Shown piece by piece: positions 43,800-55,683 of a DNA stretch of 64,000 nt. The position numbers and the translations under genes are program-made. Below the pieces are notes generated by a model. The model saw nothing but the letters and a program-made list of their open reading frames with translations. It did no database searches and had not been told where the DNA came from. The stretch is from contig BSYO01000022.1 in NCBI GenBank assembly GCA_033239525.1, positions 11,294,923 to 11,358,922 on the forward strand, given 5' to 3'. Numbering within the stretch: position 1 is the stretch's first letter; every line of letters begins with the position of its first letter. Source of the DNA: Nepenthes gracilis. Lineage: Eukaryota; Streptophyta; Magnoliopsida; Caryophyllales; Nepenthaceae.

Positions 43800-46700
43800 A
43801 ACGCTTCAGGTGGGTTGAGTTTCACATTCGTGGGACCAACTTTTCGTCATGGTTTCGGAGTTTGTATGCTCCGTTGCGCAGGACGGCGGAGACAAGAAAA
43901 GGTCCCTCCCAGTTGGGAGAGAGCTTGTTTCGGCCGGCCAGCTTGCCTGTGGCCTCGATGCCTCCTAGGTCCCCAACGTCGAATTGCCGGGCTTTCACCT
44001 TTTTATTGTAGTATCGGGCAACTCGGTGTTGGTATGCTGCTGTCCGAATTCTGGCGGCGTTACGGGCTTCCTCTAGAAAGTCCAAGTGCTCCCTGATTTT
44101 CTGGGAGTTGGTCTGTGGGTCAAAGGACTCCACCCAGAGACTTGGGAGCCTGATTTCAACAGAAATTACCGCTTCAGTCCCGTAACATAGTGAAGGGCGT
44201 CTCGCGCATTGGTTCCCCGGGGTTGTACGATAAGACCAGAGGGACGGATGGGAGCTCGTCGGCCTCAGAGCCCCCGGCGCCCTCCAACTTAGTCTTTAAC
44301 CCGTGGAGTAGCGCAGCGGTTTGTGACTCCACCCGCCCGTTGGCACGGGGATATGCCACCGAAGTGTGGACGGCCTTGATTCCAAGGTTGGTGCAGCTAC
44401 TTGGTGAGCGTTTCTCCAAAAATTAGGTCCCGTTCATTTGGTCACCATGACCTCTAGGACGCTAAATCTCCAGACAATGCTCGAGAAGGAACCCCGAGCA
44501 TTGTATTCTCAGGATCTTTGTAAAGCGGGCAGCCTCGACCCACTTAGTTAAGTAGTCGATGCCTCGCTATGATAAACTTCCTTTGCCCGTGGCAATGGAA
44601 AATGGGCCAAGAACGCCAAGCCCCATGGAAAAGGGCCACGGAGCCTCGAAGGGACTTCAGGATCATGGGGTTGGTGATGAAGGTTGCCATGAAGCCGACA
44701 GCTCTCACACTTCTTTACAAACTCAAGCGCGTCCTTTTCATCGAGGGCCATAGTAGCTCGCGCATAATTTTGAAGGCCGTGTTCTTCCCGCCTACGTGTG
44801 ATCCACTGATCCCGAGGTGAACTTCGCCCAGCCGCGTAGTTAGCCTCCTCGGGAGATAGAAATGAGATACGGAGTTGAGTATCCATGGCGATACAGCTGC
44901 CCATCAACTACGGTGTACCAACCGGCTGTCTTTCTAATTTGCTTGGCCTTTTCGGTGTCCTCCGGGAGTGATCCGTCGGCCCAGTATCTAAGGTAAGGCA
45001 TCATCCGGTTTTCCGTCTCGGTAATGCATTGCCTCCGGTTTCTTCTATGCTCGGAGCATCTGTGGTCTCCCGCATGTCCCTCGAATACTGCTGGGTTCTG
45101 GCCAGCAGTCGGTCGTCCTTCCAATTTTCGGCTCGAGGAACGTGGACCAGGGTCAGCTTTGTGAAGCCCTGGATGGCCTCCTTTGCCTTTTCAGTGTCTC
45201 GGCCAAAGAAGGGTTGTTTGCCTCGAAGCCCCCATTGACCTGGTTTATAATCAGTTCAGAGTCGCTGTGAACCACCAACCTCTTGGCAGAGCACTCCTTT
45301 GCTAATCGCAAAGCCGCCCAGCGGCTTGCTACCAAGCAACGTTGTTGGTTGCCGGAAATCGAAGTTTCGTGGAATACTTGATCTCGAATCCATCAAGGGT
45401 CGTTAGGACACCCCCCCGCCCATCTTATCGGGGCCTCGTGACGATCCGCCTCGCGTGGAGTGTCCATTCTCGGGCCCCATCGGGCCGTTCTTCGTTTTCT
45501 GCGGGCTGTTCCTCTTGAATTGGGGTCGTGGTCTCAACGATGAAGTCGCCCAAAGCCCGCACCTTTATGGCGTGTCCGCGCTCGAACTCACGTCGAACTC
45601 GCCCCAACTCAATTACCCACTTTACTCAATCGCCCGAAACATTCAAGTTTTGGAGTGTCTTTATGACCGGTCGTAAGGACCACCACTATGCGATACGAAG
45701 TATGGCCTCAATTTTCATAACAATAAAATAAGTGCTGATGCCATTTTTTTCAAATAAGGCTGGTAGGAAGTCTGGCCGGTCAATATTTTTCTCACATAGT
45801 AGACCTACTGCTGGATATCGTATTCTCCGGCGCACGAGGACGGAGCTGAGGACGCCTGACATCTTTGCCATGTAAAGGTACAGCCTCTCCGTCTCGGGTG
45901 ATGCTAACAACGGGCTGGCCGAGACATCGCTTCAACTCATCGAATGCGGTTTGGCGGTCAGTACATCCACTGGAATCTCGTTAGATTTTGTCCCTCTCAA
46001 GGCTTTAAAGAAGGGCGGGTACTTGTCTCCGTGACTTCGCGAGGAAGCGGGACAGAGCAGCCGGTCCGGTCGCCAATCACGGACGTCTTTACGTTTCTCG
46101 GGGGAGCCATGTCGGCCCAGGGCCTTAATCTTTTGCGGGTTTGCCTCAATCCACCCGAGACGATGAAACCCAAGAACTTCCCCGAAGCTACCCTGAAGAC
46201 ACACTTGGCTGGATTTAGCTTCATTTGGTACTAGCGGAGCACCTCAAATGACTCTTCCAGGTCACGTATGTGGTCGCCCGTGACTCTGCTCTTGACGAGC
46301 ATGTCGTCGACGTAGACCTCCATGTTGCGACCAATTTGCTTTTCAAACATCTTATTGACTAGTCGCTGGTAAGTTGCTCCAGCATTCTTCAGCCCAAAGG
46401 GCATTACTTTGCAGCAGTAGGTGCCTTGGTCCGTCATGAATGAGGTATGCTCCTCGTCTTCTGGACTCATTCTAATCTGGTTGTGGCCCGAATAAGTGTC
46501 CATGAAGCTTAGCAGCTCATGCCCTGCCGTGGAGTCAACCAACAGGTCAATCCGGGGCAAGGGAAAGCTGTCCTTCGGGCAGGCCTTGTTGACGTCGGTA
46601 AAATCGACGCACATTCGCCATTTACCATTGCTCTTCTTAACCAGGATGACGTTTGAGAGCCAATCCGGGTACTGGACTTCCCTAATGAAGTCCGCGTCCA

Positions 46701-47600
46701 GCAACTTCTTCACCTCCTCTCGGATGGCGATCAGCTTTTTGACGAAGTGGTTCCTTCGCTTCTATTTGACTGGCTTTCGGTCAGGATCAAGGCCGAACTT
46801 GTGAACCATCACCTCACCAAATCCCATGCATGTCCGCGGGAGTCCAAGCAAAAAGGTCCGCGTTCAGAGAGGGAACGCGATCAATACATCGCGTAGTGGC
46901 GGTGAGTGAGCCGCGATCCGACACACTTATCCTGAGTTCCCGGTCAGTCTGGGACGCATCCGTGGCTTCCACCGGCTGCGCCGTCTTGTGGTGGTCTCGT
47001 CTCCTGATCGAGTTCTCCCACCATGCCGATTCGCCATCAGCAATCTCGGACATGTAGCATGTCCGCCTCAATTACTTGGTCGCTTAACACCTCACCAACA
47101 CCGTAGGTGCCTGGAATTTCATTTTGAGGTGCGGAATCGAGGTAACCGCCCGAATGCCGCTGATACAGTCCGCCCAAGATAGCGTTGTTCACCGAGGCGT
47201 GGTCAACTACCTGAAAAGGTTAGCATGCGACTTCTTTGTTTTGGGTAGGTGCCTGTGGTGACTTCGATTGATTGTCCCTCGAACGGGCACCTGATTTCAT
47301 TGTCAAGGCCGCGATAAAGGTCCTTTTCCCGCCAAGTTTTAGTTGATTCTTTTTTAGGCCTAATCTAAAGAACGCGTCCAAGTAAAGCAAGTCTTTAGAG
47401 TTACCATTATCAATAAAGACTCGCTTTCAACAGAAGTCTCAAGTACCATCTCAAACAAGTGCCAAGATTACAATGGGGTTCGACATGGGGGAGATTACAT
47501 GGTTCAAGTCACAATCACTAAAGCTAATAATGTTGTTGTCATCTTGGCTTGCTGTTTCTTCCTCCTACTTTGCTCCTTGTCGTCCGTCGAGCTCCCGGGC
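43800..47600 (-). pseudogene. Gypsy-2 pol: protease, RT, RNase H, integrase
   Basis: From high to low coordinate: a decayed protease/linker (about 47,500-46,850), then an RT core open from 46,713 to 46,231 with NGKWRMCVDFTDVNKACPKD, FGLKNAGATYQRLVNKMF and the catalytic YVDD at 46,314-46,303. Next come KCVFRVASGKFLGFIVSGG (about 46,190-46,140), RNase H (HSDSELIINQVNGGFEANN, about 45,270-45,215), the integrase zinc-binding region (ISGSHVGGKN.., about 44,815; KCESCRLHG, about 44,715), core pieces (AYPRANGRVESQTAALL, about 44,355; ELPSVPLVLSYN, about 44,260), and the C-terminal domain (NKLSPNWEGPFLVSAVLRNG, 43,926-43,867). It contains many frameshifts. The RT segment is better preserved than in Gypsy-1. 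Confidence 0.85.
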
Positions 47601-47699
47601 GAGGTCGGGTGGTGACCATATTAACTACTCCGCCGTAATCCCGTTCCGGGAGGCGTCGTCTCCTGCCCTCTTCACGCCCGCCCCGAGTTCTGTCCAGGT

Positions 47700-49191
47700 C
47701 CTCGACAAATCGGGTGAGGTGTCCTCTCGCGAATCAGGCCTCGATTTCCCTCTGCGCTTTTACGTCTTCGGTTGAGTGGTCGGGGCAGAGCGGTGGAAGT
47801 CACAAAGATTTAGAACGATTTTGAGTCTTTCTTCGTGTCTTTGCCACTTCAAAACTTTTCTCCACGGACCGCATTAGAACATTGGAGCGTGTCTGTCAAG
47901 GGTGTGAAAGTGGTGGGCCCGTAGTCTCGCGTTCTAAGGGCCGGTCCGGTGTGTTCTCGGGGCGGGGTGTTCTCCGCCCCGCGAACTTTCTTTTTCCTTC
48001 TCCGTGGATTGGCCGAGGCCGATCCGTCCGTTTCGGACGTTTTGCCTCGCTGGCCTCTTCCCGCAGCAACGTAGGCCTGGTAATGGATTCTCGCCTCTCG
48101 GAAAGTCCGAGGGTTCTTGTGGGCAGTGTTTGAAGAAATCTCCGTAAGTTAGTCTTGAGATGAAGGCGCCCCAACTTCATCTCCTCGGTAATCCTGGGAA
48201 TCCTACGGCCTCGGCCATGAAGCGATCCAGAAGCGCCGTGGTTCTCTCCCGGTTTACGCTTTATGTGGGAGAGATGCCACGGCTGCTTCTTCTTCCCGTC
48301 GGCTCAAGCATCTTGAGCCGGGGAAGAGATCCGTGAGTTCACTGGAAGCTGGCCGATGCTCGTAGGGAGATGGTGAAGCTGGTTCGGCGTCTCCTTTCGG
48401 CATGAGCGGGAAGCGGCGGCACATCGCAGTCTTCTAGCCCTTGTAGACTTAGGTGGGTGCGGAAGTGATCCAGGTGGTCAACCGGATCACCGCCCCATCG
48501 TATAAGTCAAGGGGCGGCATTTTAAACTTGGACGGTAGTGGACGGCTCAAAATTTCGGCAGTGAAAGGAGACTGTCCAAGTCGATGGTGCGCTCGTCATT
48601 CCGGGAACACGTGGTTCCAGATTTGGTCCACTTCGCGGATCGGACCGAGTGGCGTTTCTTTGTCGCTGGAGTTGAGGAAATTCCTCAACTCCGTCTCTTT
48701 CTCGCGGCGGCTCAGCGGTCGGCTTACTGGCCGCTCCCGTGGATCCGGCGAGCCCCGGAGGCTCGCTCGGGACTATGTGGCGGTCTTCGCCCGAGAGTAT
48801 CGAGGATTTCTCCTTTCCCGGGGCTCTGTCGGAGACGCGTACTCGTGAGCGTTTCATTGGCCTCGTGCAGTCGGGAACACGGAGGACGGCGAAGCGCATT
48901 GTTTTCAACTTTTCAGGGCCTCTTTGCTGGCTTCTTCTTCCTCTGGCCACCTTTTTTAGTGGCAGGAGCGGGAATAACTGCTGGTGGAGCCGCTTGTTGT
49001 TGTTGTTCTTTCTGCGCACAAAGTAGTTAGAGCAGGCGATTGTTGGCCTGCATCTGCTCCACCAGTTGTTGAATGTAAGGCGGTAGAACTTCGCCTGTGG
49101 CCCCGTTGACCAGGACATCAGCAGCATGTTCCTGATCGGGGTTAGCAGCATCTCTAGCGGGGTTGCTAGCCTGTGCTCTCGTGTTCACCAT
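47700..49191 (-). pseudogene. Gypsy-2 gag
   Basis: Starts at ATG 49,191 with MVNTRAQASNPARD, matching Gypsy-1 MVNTRAQASAPTRD, followed by a Gln-rich segment (IQQLVEQMQANNRLL). The rest is frameshifted. A late part around 48,130-48,000 (HKNPRTFREA, AKRPKRTDR) parallels HKDPQTFAEA and AKRPENDEN in the Gypsy-1 gag. The long open frame 49,151-48,522 is mostly a shifted reading of this gene. Confidence 0.7.
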
Positions 49192-49260
49192 TGTCCGGGC
49201 GTAAGGTGACAGAGAGAGTTTGTCTGGCATTTTTTGTGGTAGGCTTTTCGTAGCGCTTCC

Positions 49261-49276
49261 CCTGAGACTTCGCCGA
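49261..49276 (-). other. Gypsy-2 primer-binding-site region
   Basis: Minus strand reads TCGGCGAAGTCTCAGG just inside the 5' LTR. It is related to the Gypsy-1 site; the tRNA is not assigned. Confidence 0.5.
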
Positions 49277-50614
49277 TGATGCATACACGGATCCGACTTG
49301 AGCAGTTCGATTCTTCCGGATGATGTGAACCGCCCAGTTCACCGAATACGAATCCTGCACACCACTAAAACGAACAAGAGGTCAGCGTTAACGGCGGAAG
49401 GTAATCCCACCGAAAACACTCAGATGCTCAAGTCAGTAAAACAGCCTTCAATGGAAGAAACTAGAGATAGAGAGAGCAATGGGAGAGGGGAAGAGAGTGC
49501 TTTGTTCCAGATGTCAGAGAGGCGCAAGGCCTTTCTCGTATCTGGATGGTGGGAAGGCAGAGAACGGTTGGACGGACTCGTTCGTTGCCTTGGAATTTGA
49601 CTGTGTTTGGGAGTCTTGGCTGCCGGGAACCAGAGCTTGTTTCTCAGAGCACTTAGGGTTTTCTGTCTGAGCGAAAGCCTGAATCAGAGCATCAATGAAG
49701 GCATGAATGAAGGCATGAATGAAGGCATGCCCTGGAAGGTGAATCCAGGGCCTCTTTTATGGCAAAGATGGCGATCCTCCTTTTTTGGAAGGAGCGATCG
49801 TTCCTATGATCTGTTGCTAGCCTTTTTTTTGGAGGTTGATGCTTGTTGCCCAATTGTGGAGGATTGTTTCCTTCTGAGGCGGCCAACCACTTTCCAAGTT
49901 GGTTTCTTTCCTTCTCAAAGATGTTACCGTTGGGGTTCCTTGGGCCGGCAAGGAGTTGGGAAGATCCGCGCCTTCTTTATTTCAAGGGCGCAATCTTGCT
50001 TGATATTCCTTTTGAGATCGTGGAATATCCTGGAGGATCGTGGTTGGCCTTTTTATGAATGGTGGGCCTAAACGGGTCGGGCCCGTTCTTCGCTGGGAAA
50101 GGCTTCTTGGGGCCCAACGTGCAAGCGCGGACGGCCAACGCTCGGGTTGGCCGGGTCTGCGTGCGTGTTGGCCGCCCTTATGAAAGGTGTCCGCCGCTAG
50201 CCTCCGAGATGGGCTTTGGGCTCGAGGAGCGAGACCCATTATTGTAGAAGAGCCCTTTTGGGCCCATTATATGGGGCGCAGACGGTCAACGTCCGAGTTG
50301 ACCGTCAGAGTGTTGGCCGCCCTCGTGGAGAATAGAGGGAGAGCGCCTGGCGATCAATCGATGGGCTATGGGCGAGAATGGAATAGGCCATCATCACAGA
50401 AGCCTCTAAAGGCCTAACAAAATCGGGTCAACGTTGAGTTGACCGATGCAGCGGAGTAAGTTGGCCGCCAGGATGGTCAACGCCAACGTTGACCGTCTTT
50501 GTGCTTTCCAGTTTTTGGACCCATCTTCTTACTGGGCCGTCAAAAATGTTGACTGGCCTTTCTGGGCTTCTGTTGACCTTTTTTTGGGCCAGCCCATTAT
50601 TGGTGTACCCATCA
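49277..50614 (-). repeat. Gypsy-2 5' LTR
   Basis: TGATGCATAC to TACCCATCA on the plus strand, 1,338 bp, aligned with 39,106-40,429. It has three copies of AATGAAGGCATG (49,694-49,729) and palindromic GGTCAAC..GTTGACC-type motifs near 50,132, 50,284, 50,426 and 50,475. Open frames 49,298-49,600 and 49,607-50,071 (+) are LTR sequence. Confidence 0.92.
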
Positions 50615-50619
50615 TTACT

Positions 50620-51927
50620 AAATTTTTTATAATTTATAAATATTTTTTATTTTAAATACTTATTATTCATTATTTTTATTTTTAATTTGTTTTAAACTAT
50701 GCATATATAGATTATATGTCTTCAAATAGTTTCTACAATTTTATAAATTATACATTTAAACTGTTATATGTCTTCAAATTTCACTAGACTGTTTCTATAT
50801 GCCCACAATCTTACTTCATGTGTCATACATTTAAAAAAATATGAAGAAAATCTCTACATAAGTTTTAAAGAAAAAAAATATTTTTTTAATATTAAAAAAA
50901 TTGAGAAATATTTATATTTGAATAGTATTTTTAATTGGACTAAATATGGATCATTATAAAGAGTTAATGGGACAGATCAAATATATTATTAATAAATTGA
51001 AAACCAAATATATCATTAGCGGGTGGGTCAAAAAAGTAACGTTTAGTTTTGTCTATAGGTTATATGTAAATGGCATATTCATGGATTTTAAATAGTAGCA
51101 TATGGTCTTTAACTATGTAGAAGTAATTATAACCCAAATTTTGATATTCAACTTTTATTGATAAGGTCATCACTAATTCTTGGTTATTTTTAAATATTAA
51201 TATAATTTGAGCATATTTTATATATTTATATATTTCTAATATAATTCATGTGTTATAAAGAACTGGACACAATTAGATTATTAATTTACAGCCTTTGTAT
51301 GAATTATTAGAAAATGATGTTATTGTTATTTTAGGTTTTCTATTATTGTGTGATTCTGGCATGCTTCATTAATATATATCCACATATAAAATTATATATA
51401 TTTTTTGTTGAGTGATTAACCCACTTTTACCTTTATTTTATGAACACACTAGATTAGCAAGTTGAAATTTATTGACAGGATTGAATAGATGAGGTTTGAA
51501 GATTTTGTTTAGTTATAATTTATATTTGAATTTGTATTTGAATTTTTTTAAATTATTATATATTTTAGTTTATATAGTGTTGAACTAATGATGATGATAA
51601 AATTATAATAGTTTAAACAGTATTTCGATTGAATTATGATTTTGATACTCTAATATTAGTTAAGATATTTTTTCTTACATATAATTTAAGGTCAAATAAT
51701 TATCCATATTTAAAGTCACTTCTGGGTATAGTATTTGAATCATATGATTTCATTTTATATTATTTAGGGCCATTTAATAGTATATAATTTGCATGGTATT
51801 AGTTTTAGATTTTTAAATTGGCAAAATAAATAGTTAAATTGTTTAATTTTAAGAATGAAATTTTGATTTAAGTTAGATATGGATCATAAAATTAATAAAT
51901 TCAAATTTTTAGATTGGGGACATGACA
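50620..51927 (+). mobile_element. Gypsy-3 left LTR, second part
   Basis: Continuation of the LTR begun at 38,640. It aligns with 53,990-55,425: 'atttgttttaaact-tgcat', 'ttataaattatacatttaaa', 'ttactgacatt'-like blocks, 'taatgatgatgataaaattataatagttta' (given in shortened form: aatgatgatgataaaatta), and an end GGGACATGACA versus GGAATGTAACA. Confidence 0.75.
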
Positions 51928-52029
51928 TAAATAATATTAAAATAAGTCATAAGAGGAGTACCTTGTTTAACTTGATGATTTAAATTTGATTAATTGTCTC
52001 GTGATATGTTCGAAAGATATTTAGTGGAA

Positions 52030-52770
52030 AAGGAGTATCAAGTTTACGCCCTGACCACGAGGAGTATCTTGCGTTAGTGTCAACTATGGTGGAGGTGATG
52101 TCCAAGATGGTCTAAAGGCCACCGAATCCAAAGCCAGCTGTGGTCAATCAAGGGGTCACAATGACGGTGTATGATTAATTTACTAATGATTGTGTATTAG
52201 GGTTTTTGGATAATCTAAATCTCATAAAAGAAAAGATTTGGATCCAAAGAATTAAAAAAGCTTTTGAGTTAACAAATCAGCTTGAGGAGAAAATCAAATT
52301 GTTTGCTTTCAAGTTAGACAGAGAAACAAATCGTTGGTGAAATATGAAAAAGAGGTTTTTTAGTATAGAGAATGTAGGTATATCTTGAAATATTTTCATG
52401 AAAATTTTTATAAATAAGTATATCTTGATGAGCATGCATGAGTAAAAGGATGATGAGTTTGCTAGGCTAATGTAGAAAAATATGACAATTGCATAATACA
52501 ATATTAAATTTACGAAATTATCACAATTTGCCCAGAATATTATGGTGGCTAAAGTTAGGAGAGCTAGAAAATTTTTGGAAGGATTGAATAATACCTTGTG
52601 AAAGAAATTGGTAACCTAGAGATTGAAGACTTAAGTGGTTAAGTATTCGGTCGAGCCTTATCCTTTCAATAGGGGCAAGAGATAGCTAAAATTAGTAAAT
52701 CGAAAGTCATTGGAGACGATGGCCTATCCAATGATAACCAAGAAATTTGAGATGATTGATGATATTTTGG
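52030..52770 (+). pseudogene. Gypsy-3 gag remnant
   Basis: Plus-strand Ty3/gypsy gag with stops. PDHEEYLALVSTMVEVM (about 52,050), FELTNQLEEKIKLFAFKLDR (52,265-52,320) then a W-containing NRWW-like site, KDDEFARLM and KFTKLSQFAQN (52,450-52,540), and VRRARKFLEGLN (52,554-52,590). The order matches the capsid region of chromovirus/Tekay-type gag. No protease, RT or integrase follows before the right LTR. Confidence 0.75.
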
Positions 52771-53636
52771 TACTTAAAAGAGAAAAGATGTGGCCCTCTG
52801 TTTCTCCATCTGGTCACCCTTTGACAAAGCAGTCTAGTTGGATGCCTTTCAATCGCTCACCGTCCGCGCGAACACAACAATACTTCGCCTTGGTATTGTA
52901 CCTCATGTGAGTGTTCGGCTGAACTTTCGATCGACTTGTCAACCAGATATGGGCCCATACTAAAGTGACCCATAACCGAACATATAAGTATACGGGAGTT
53001 TATGAAAATATGTGTATATACACACAAATATGTATACATATATATATACTTGTGTTATAAAGGAATATATGTATATATATAAATACATGTGTGGAGTATG
53101 CATTATATGGGTGCGTATATATAGATTAGGATGTGTATATATACATGTGCATATTTATACGTGTTGGTGCATATATATTTTGGTTAATTGTAAAATAGAT
53201 GTACATGATGCATGTGTATGGACATGTATATGGATTGGAAAAATAATGGTAATTATTATTACGATTATGAAATTAGTTGGGATAGTTGGATAAGATGATA
53301 ATCGCAAGTTGTTTGATAACGACAAAATAGAAGGTATTTCATAGCCTTAGAAATAAGATTTAATGTACCAAGAGAGTTGGTAATGATAGAATGGAAGATC
53401 AGGTGGTTGGCCGAATTATCAAATTTTTCTCTTATTCTCGTGATAAACAATTCTTTCTGTTGTTTACGCCATATGTGTATATTTTATTAGTATTCTATGG
53501 ATAAATAAAGAAGAGTATGCAAAGACTCTAGGATATCCAAGTGAATGGGAGTTCACGAGACATTAAAGTAGTATATATTCTTTTGATACCTATTTCATTT
53601 TAAAGGTTGATGCTGTTGACTTTAAGGAGGGACGCT
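52771..53636. other. Gypsy-3 internal filler, TA/GT-rich
   Basis: Between the gag remnant and the right LTR; it includes a TATA/TGTG-rich stretch (53,000-53,230) and no recognisable pol. A purine run AAGGAGGGA at 53,624-53,632 just before the LTR is a plausible polypurine tract. Confidence 0.5.
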
Positions 53637-55425
53637 TATAACCTAATGACTATCGTAAGAAATGATGTCAAGTATATCGTTGTTGAAGGTCATCATAGGT
53701 ATGACCTAATTCACACTTAACAGGTGCCTATATGCCAATTATTTGTCAATAGATTTATTGGCTGATTTTGGATTATTATGAACTGATTTTTGAGATAAAA
53801 AAGAGAAAGGAAAGAGGAAAAGAGAGAGGAGAGAAAGAAAGAAGAAGAAAGAAAAATTGAAGAAAAATCAAAAGATCATTGAGTAAAATTAAATGAAGAT
53901 AAGTATACCAAACTATTTATTTTTTTATTATTAATATTTTTCACAATTCTTGAGTATTTCTTAATTTAAGTGTCATCATGCCTTTCTTTCATATTTAATT
54001 TGTTTTAAACTTTGCATGTATTACTCTAATTTTATGAATTTTTTTGAAGTACATATTTCAAATTCATGTAAATTATATTTAAATGCTAAATTTTTATAAT
54101 ATTATTTTTACATGTCTTTAATTCTCTATTAAATATTCCTATATATCTTCAAGTTTCAATTATATATTTCTGTATGGCTTAAATTATCACATAATTATCT
54201 CCATATGTTTATAATTAAGAGAGATCTATTAAACTATTCTAATTTCTTACATTTTTTACAAAATAGTTTTTATAATTTTATAAATTATACATTTAAATTA
54301 CTGCATGTCATTGAATTCTACTTTATTGATTCCATATGTCCATACTCTTACTGTATGCTACAAATTTCAAGACAAATAAAAGAAAACTTTACATAAATTT
54401 TAAAGAGGAAAATATTTTTCTCCTACATGATAAAAATTAAAAAATGTTTGTATTTAAATAGAATTATTCAATTTGACTAAATATTAACTATTGTAAAGAA
54501 TTGATTAAATATATTCTAATATATTATTAATAAATTAAATATTGAACATGTCTACTGTTGGTCTAAAAAGTGGTATTCGGCTTTATATATAGGGTTTGTA
54601 TTGGTTACCGATCTTTGAATAGCACTGCATAGCTTTTGTCTATGTAGAAATAATTATAACGCGAGTTTTAATATTTTCTTTTTATTTGTTACCGATCATT
54701 GATCATTTTTGTCTGTTTGTACGATTCGAATATGTTTTATATATTTGCAAGTTTTTAATATGACTTGTGAAATTGTACGGATTTAGACAAATTTGATATG
54801 ATATTATGGACATTCCAAATTTTATAACATCACATAATCTCATAATATTTCATTGATATATATATCCACATATGAAATTATATTTGTATCTTACTAAGTA
54901 ATTAACTCACTTTTACCTTTATTTTGCTCTCTCTATATTAGTGGGCTCGGATTTATTTACATGATTAGACAGGATAGTTTTAAAGATTTAGTTTAATTAT
55001 AAGTTGTATTTCGATCTATATTTGATTTATTTTAAGATTATTACATATTTTAGTTTATATTGTGTTAGAATAATGATGATGATGATAAAATTATAATAGT
55101 TTAAATAGTATTTCGGTTGAGTTTATTATTTTGACACTCTGATATTAGTTAAGATACAATCCCTACGTATAATTTAAGGTCAAATAACTATCGATATTCA
55201 GAACTTCTTTCAGGTATGACATTTAGGTTTTGTAGTTTGATTTTTATATTATTTCAGATTGTTTAATATTATTTGATTTGCAGGCTTGCATCCAAGTGTT
55301 CATTTTGGTTTTTTAAGTTTGTGAAATAAACAATTAAATTTTGAGTTTTACAGATAAAAATTTAATTTAAGCTAGATATAGATTAAAGGCTTAATAAATT
55401 TGATTTTTGGATCAGGAATGTAACA
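53637..55425 (+). mobile_element. Gypsy-3 right LTR
   Basis: About 1.79 kb, from TATAACCTAATGACTATCG (mutated TGTAAC-type start) to GGAATGTAACA. It aligns with the interrupted left LTR (38,640-39,105 plus 50,620-51,927). Short open frames inside (for example 54,205-54,396) are not genes. Confidence 0.75.
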
Positions 55426-55683
55426 TTATATTATATTATATTATTTATTATTCTTTATTCAACTTTTAATCTTGACAATTTGTTAAATATTGAGACTTAC
55501 GGACTTAATAAACCATAGAAACACCCAGCAAACATCCAAGTGAAGAGTGGAATGTACATATAGTGACATAATATCAATTCAGATAAACTTAAGAGGCTAT
55601 ATAATCTTGCAACCAGATCATACCTTTAGGGGCACAGTACAAGGCATTCTAATAGTTGAATTAAGAGCCCTGTATGAGGTTAT

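Larger units (their letters stand above)
39106..50614 (-). mobile_element. Gypsy-2: complete Tat-like Ty3/gypsy element
   Basis: 11.5-kb minus-strand element with a perfect target-site duplication TTACT (39,101-39,105 and 50,615-50,619). LTRs are 39,106-40,429 and 49,277-50,614. The layout matches Gypsy-1: gag, protease, RT, RNase H, integrase, about 38-40-bp repeats, antisense extra ORF, 3' LTR. It is clearly related to Gypsy-1 but diverged and more GC-rich. It carries frameshifts throughout, although the RT core is still open. It is inserted in the left LTR of Gypsy-3. Confidence 0.92.

Noticed and set aside
48453..49151. Large open frames on both strands (131, 148, 209 aa)
   Set aside because: Alternative readings of the frameshifted Gypsy-2 gag region.
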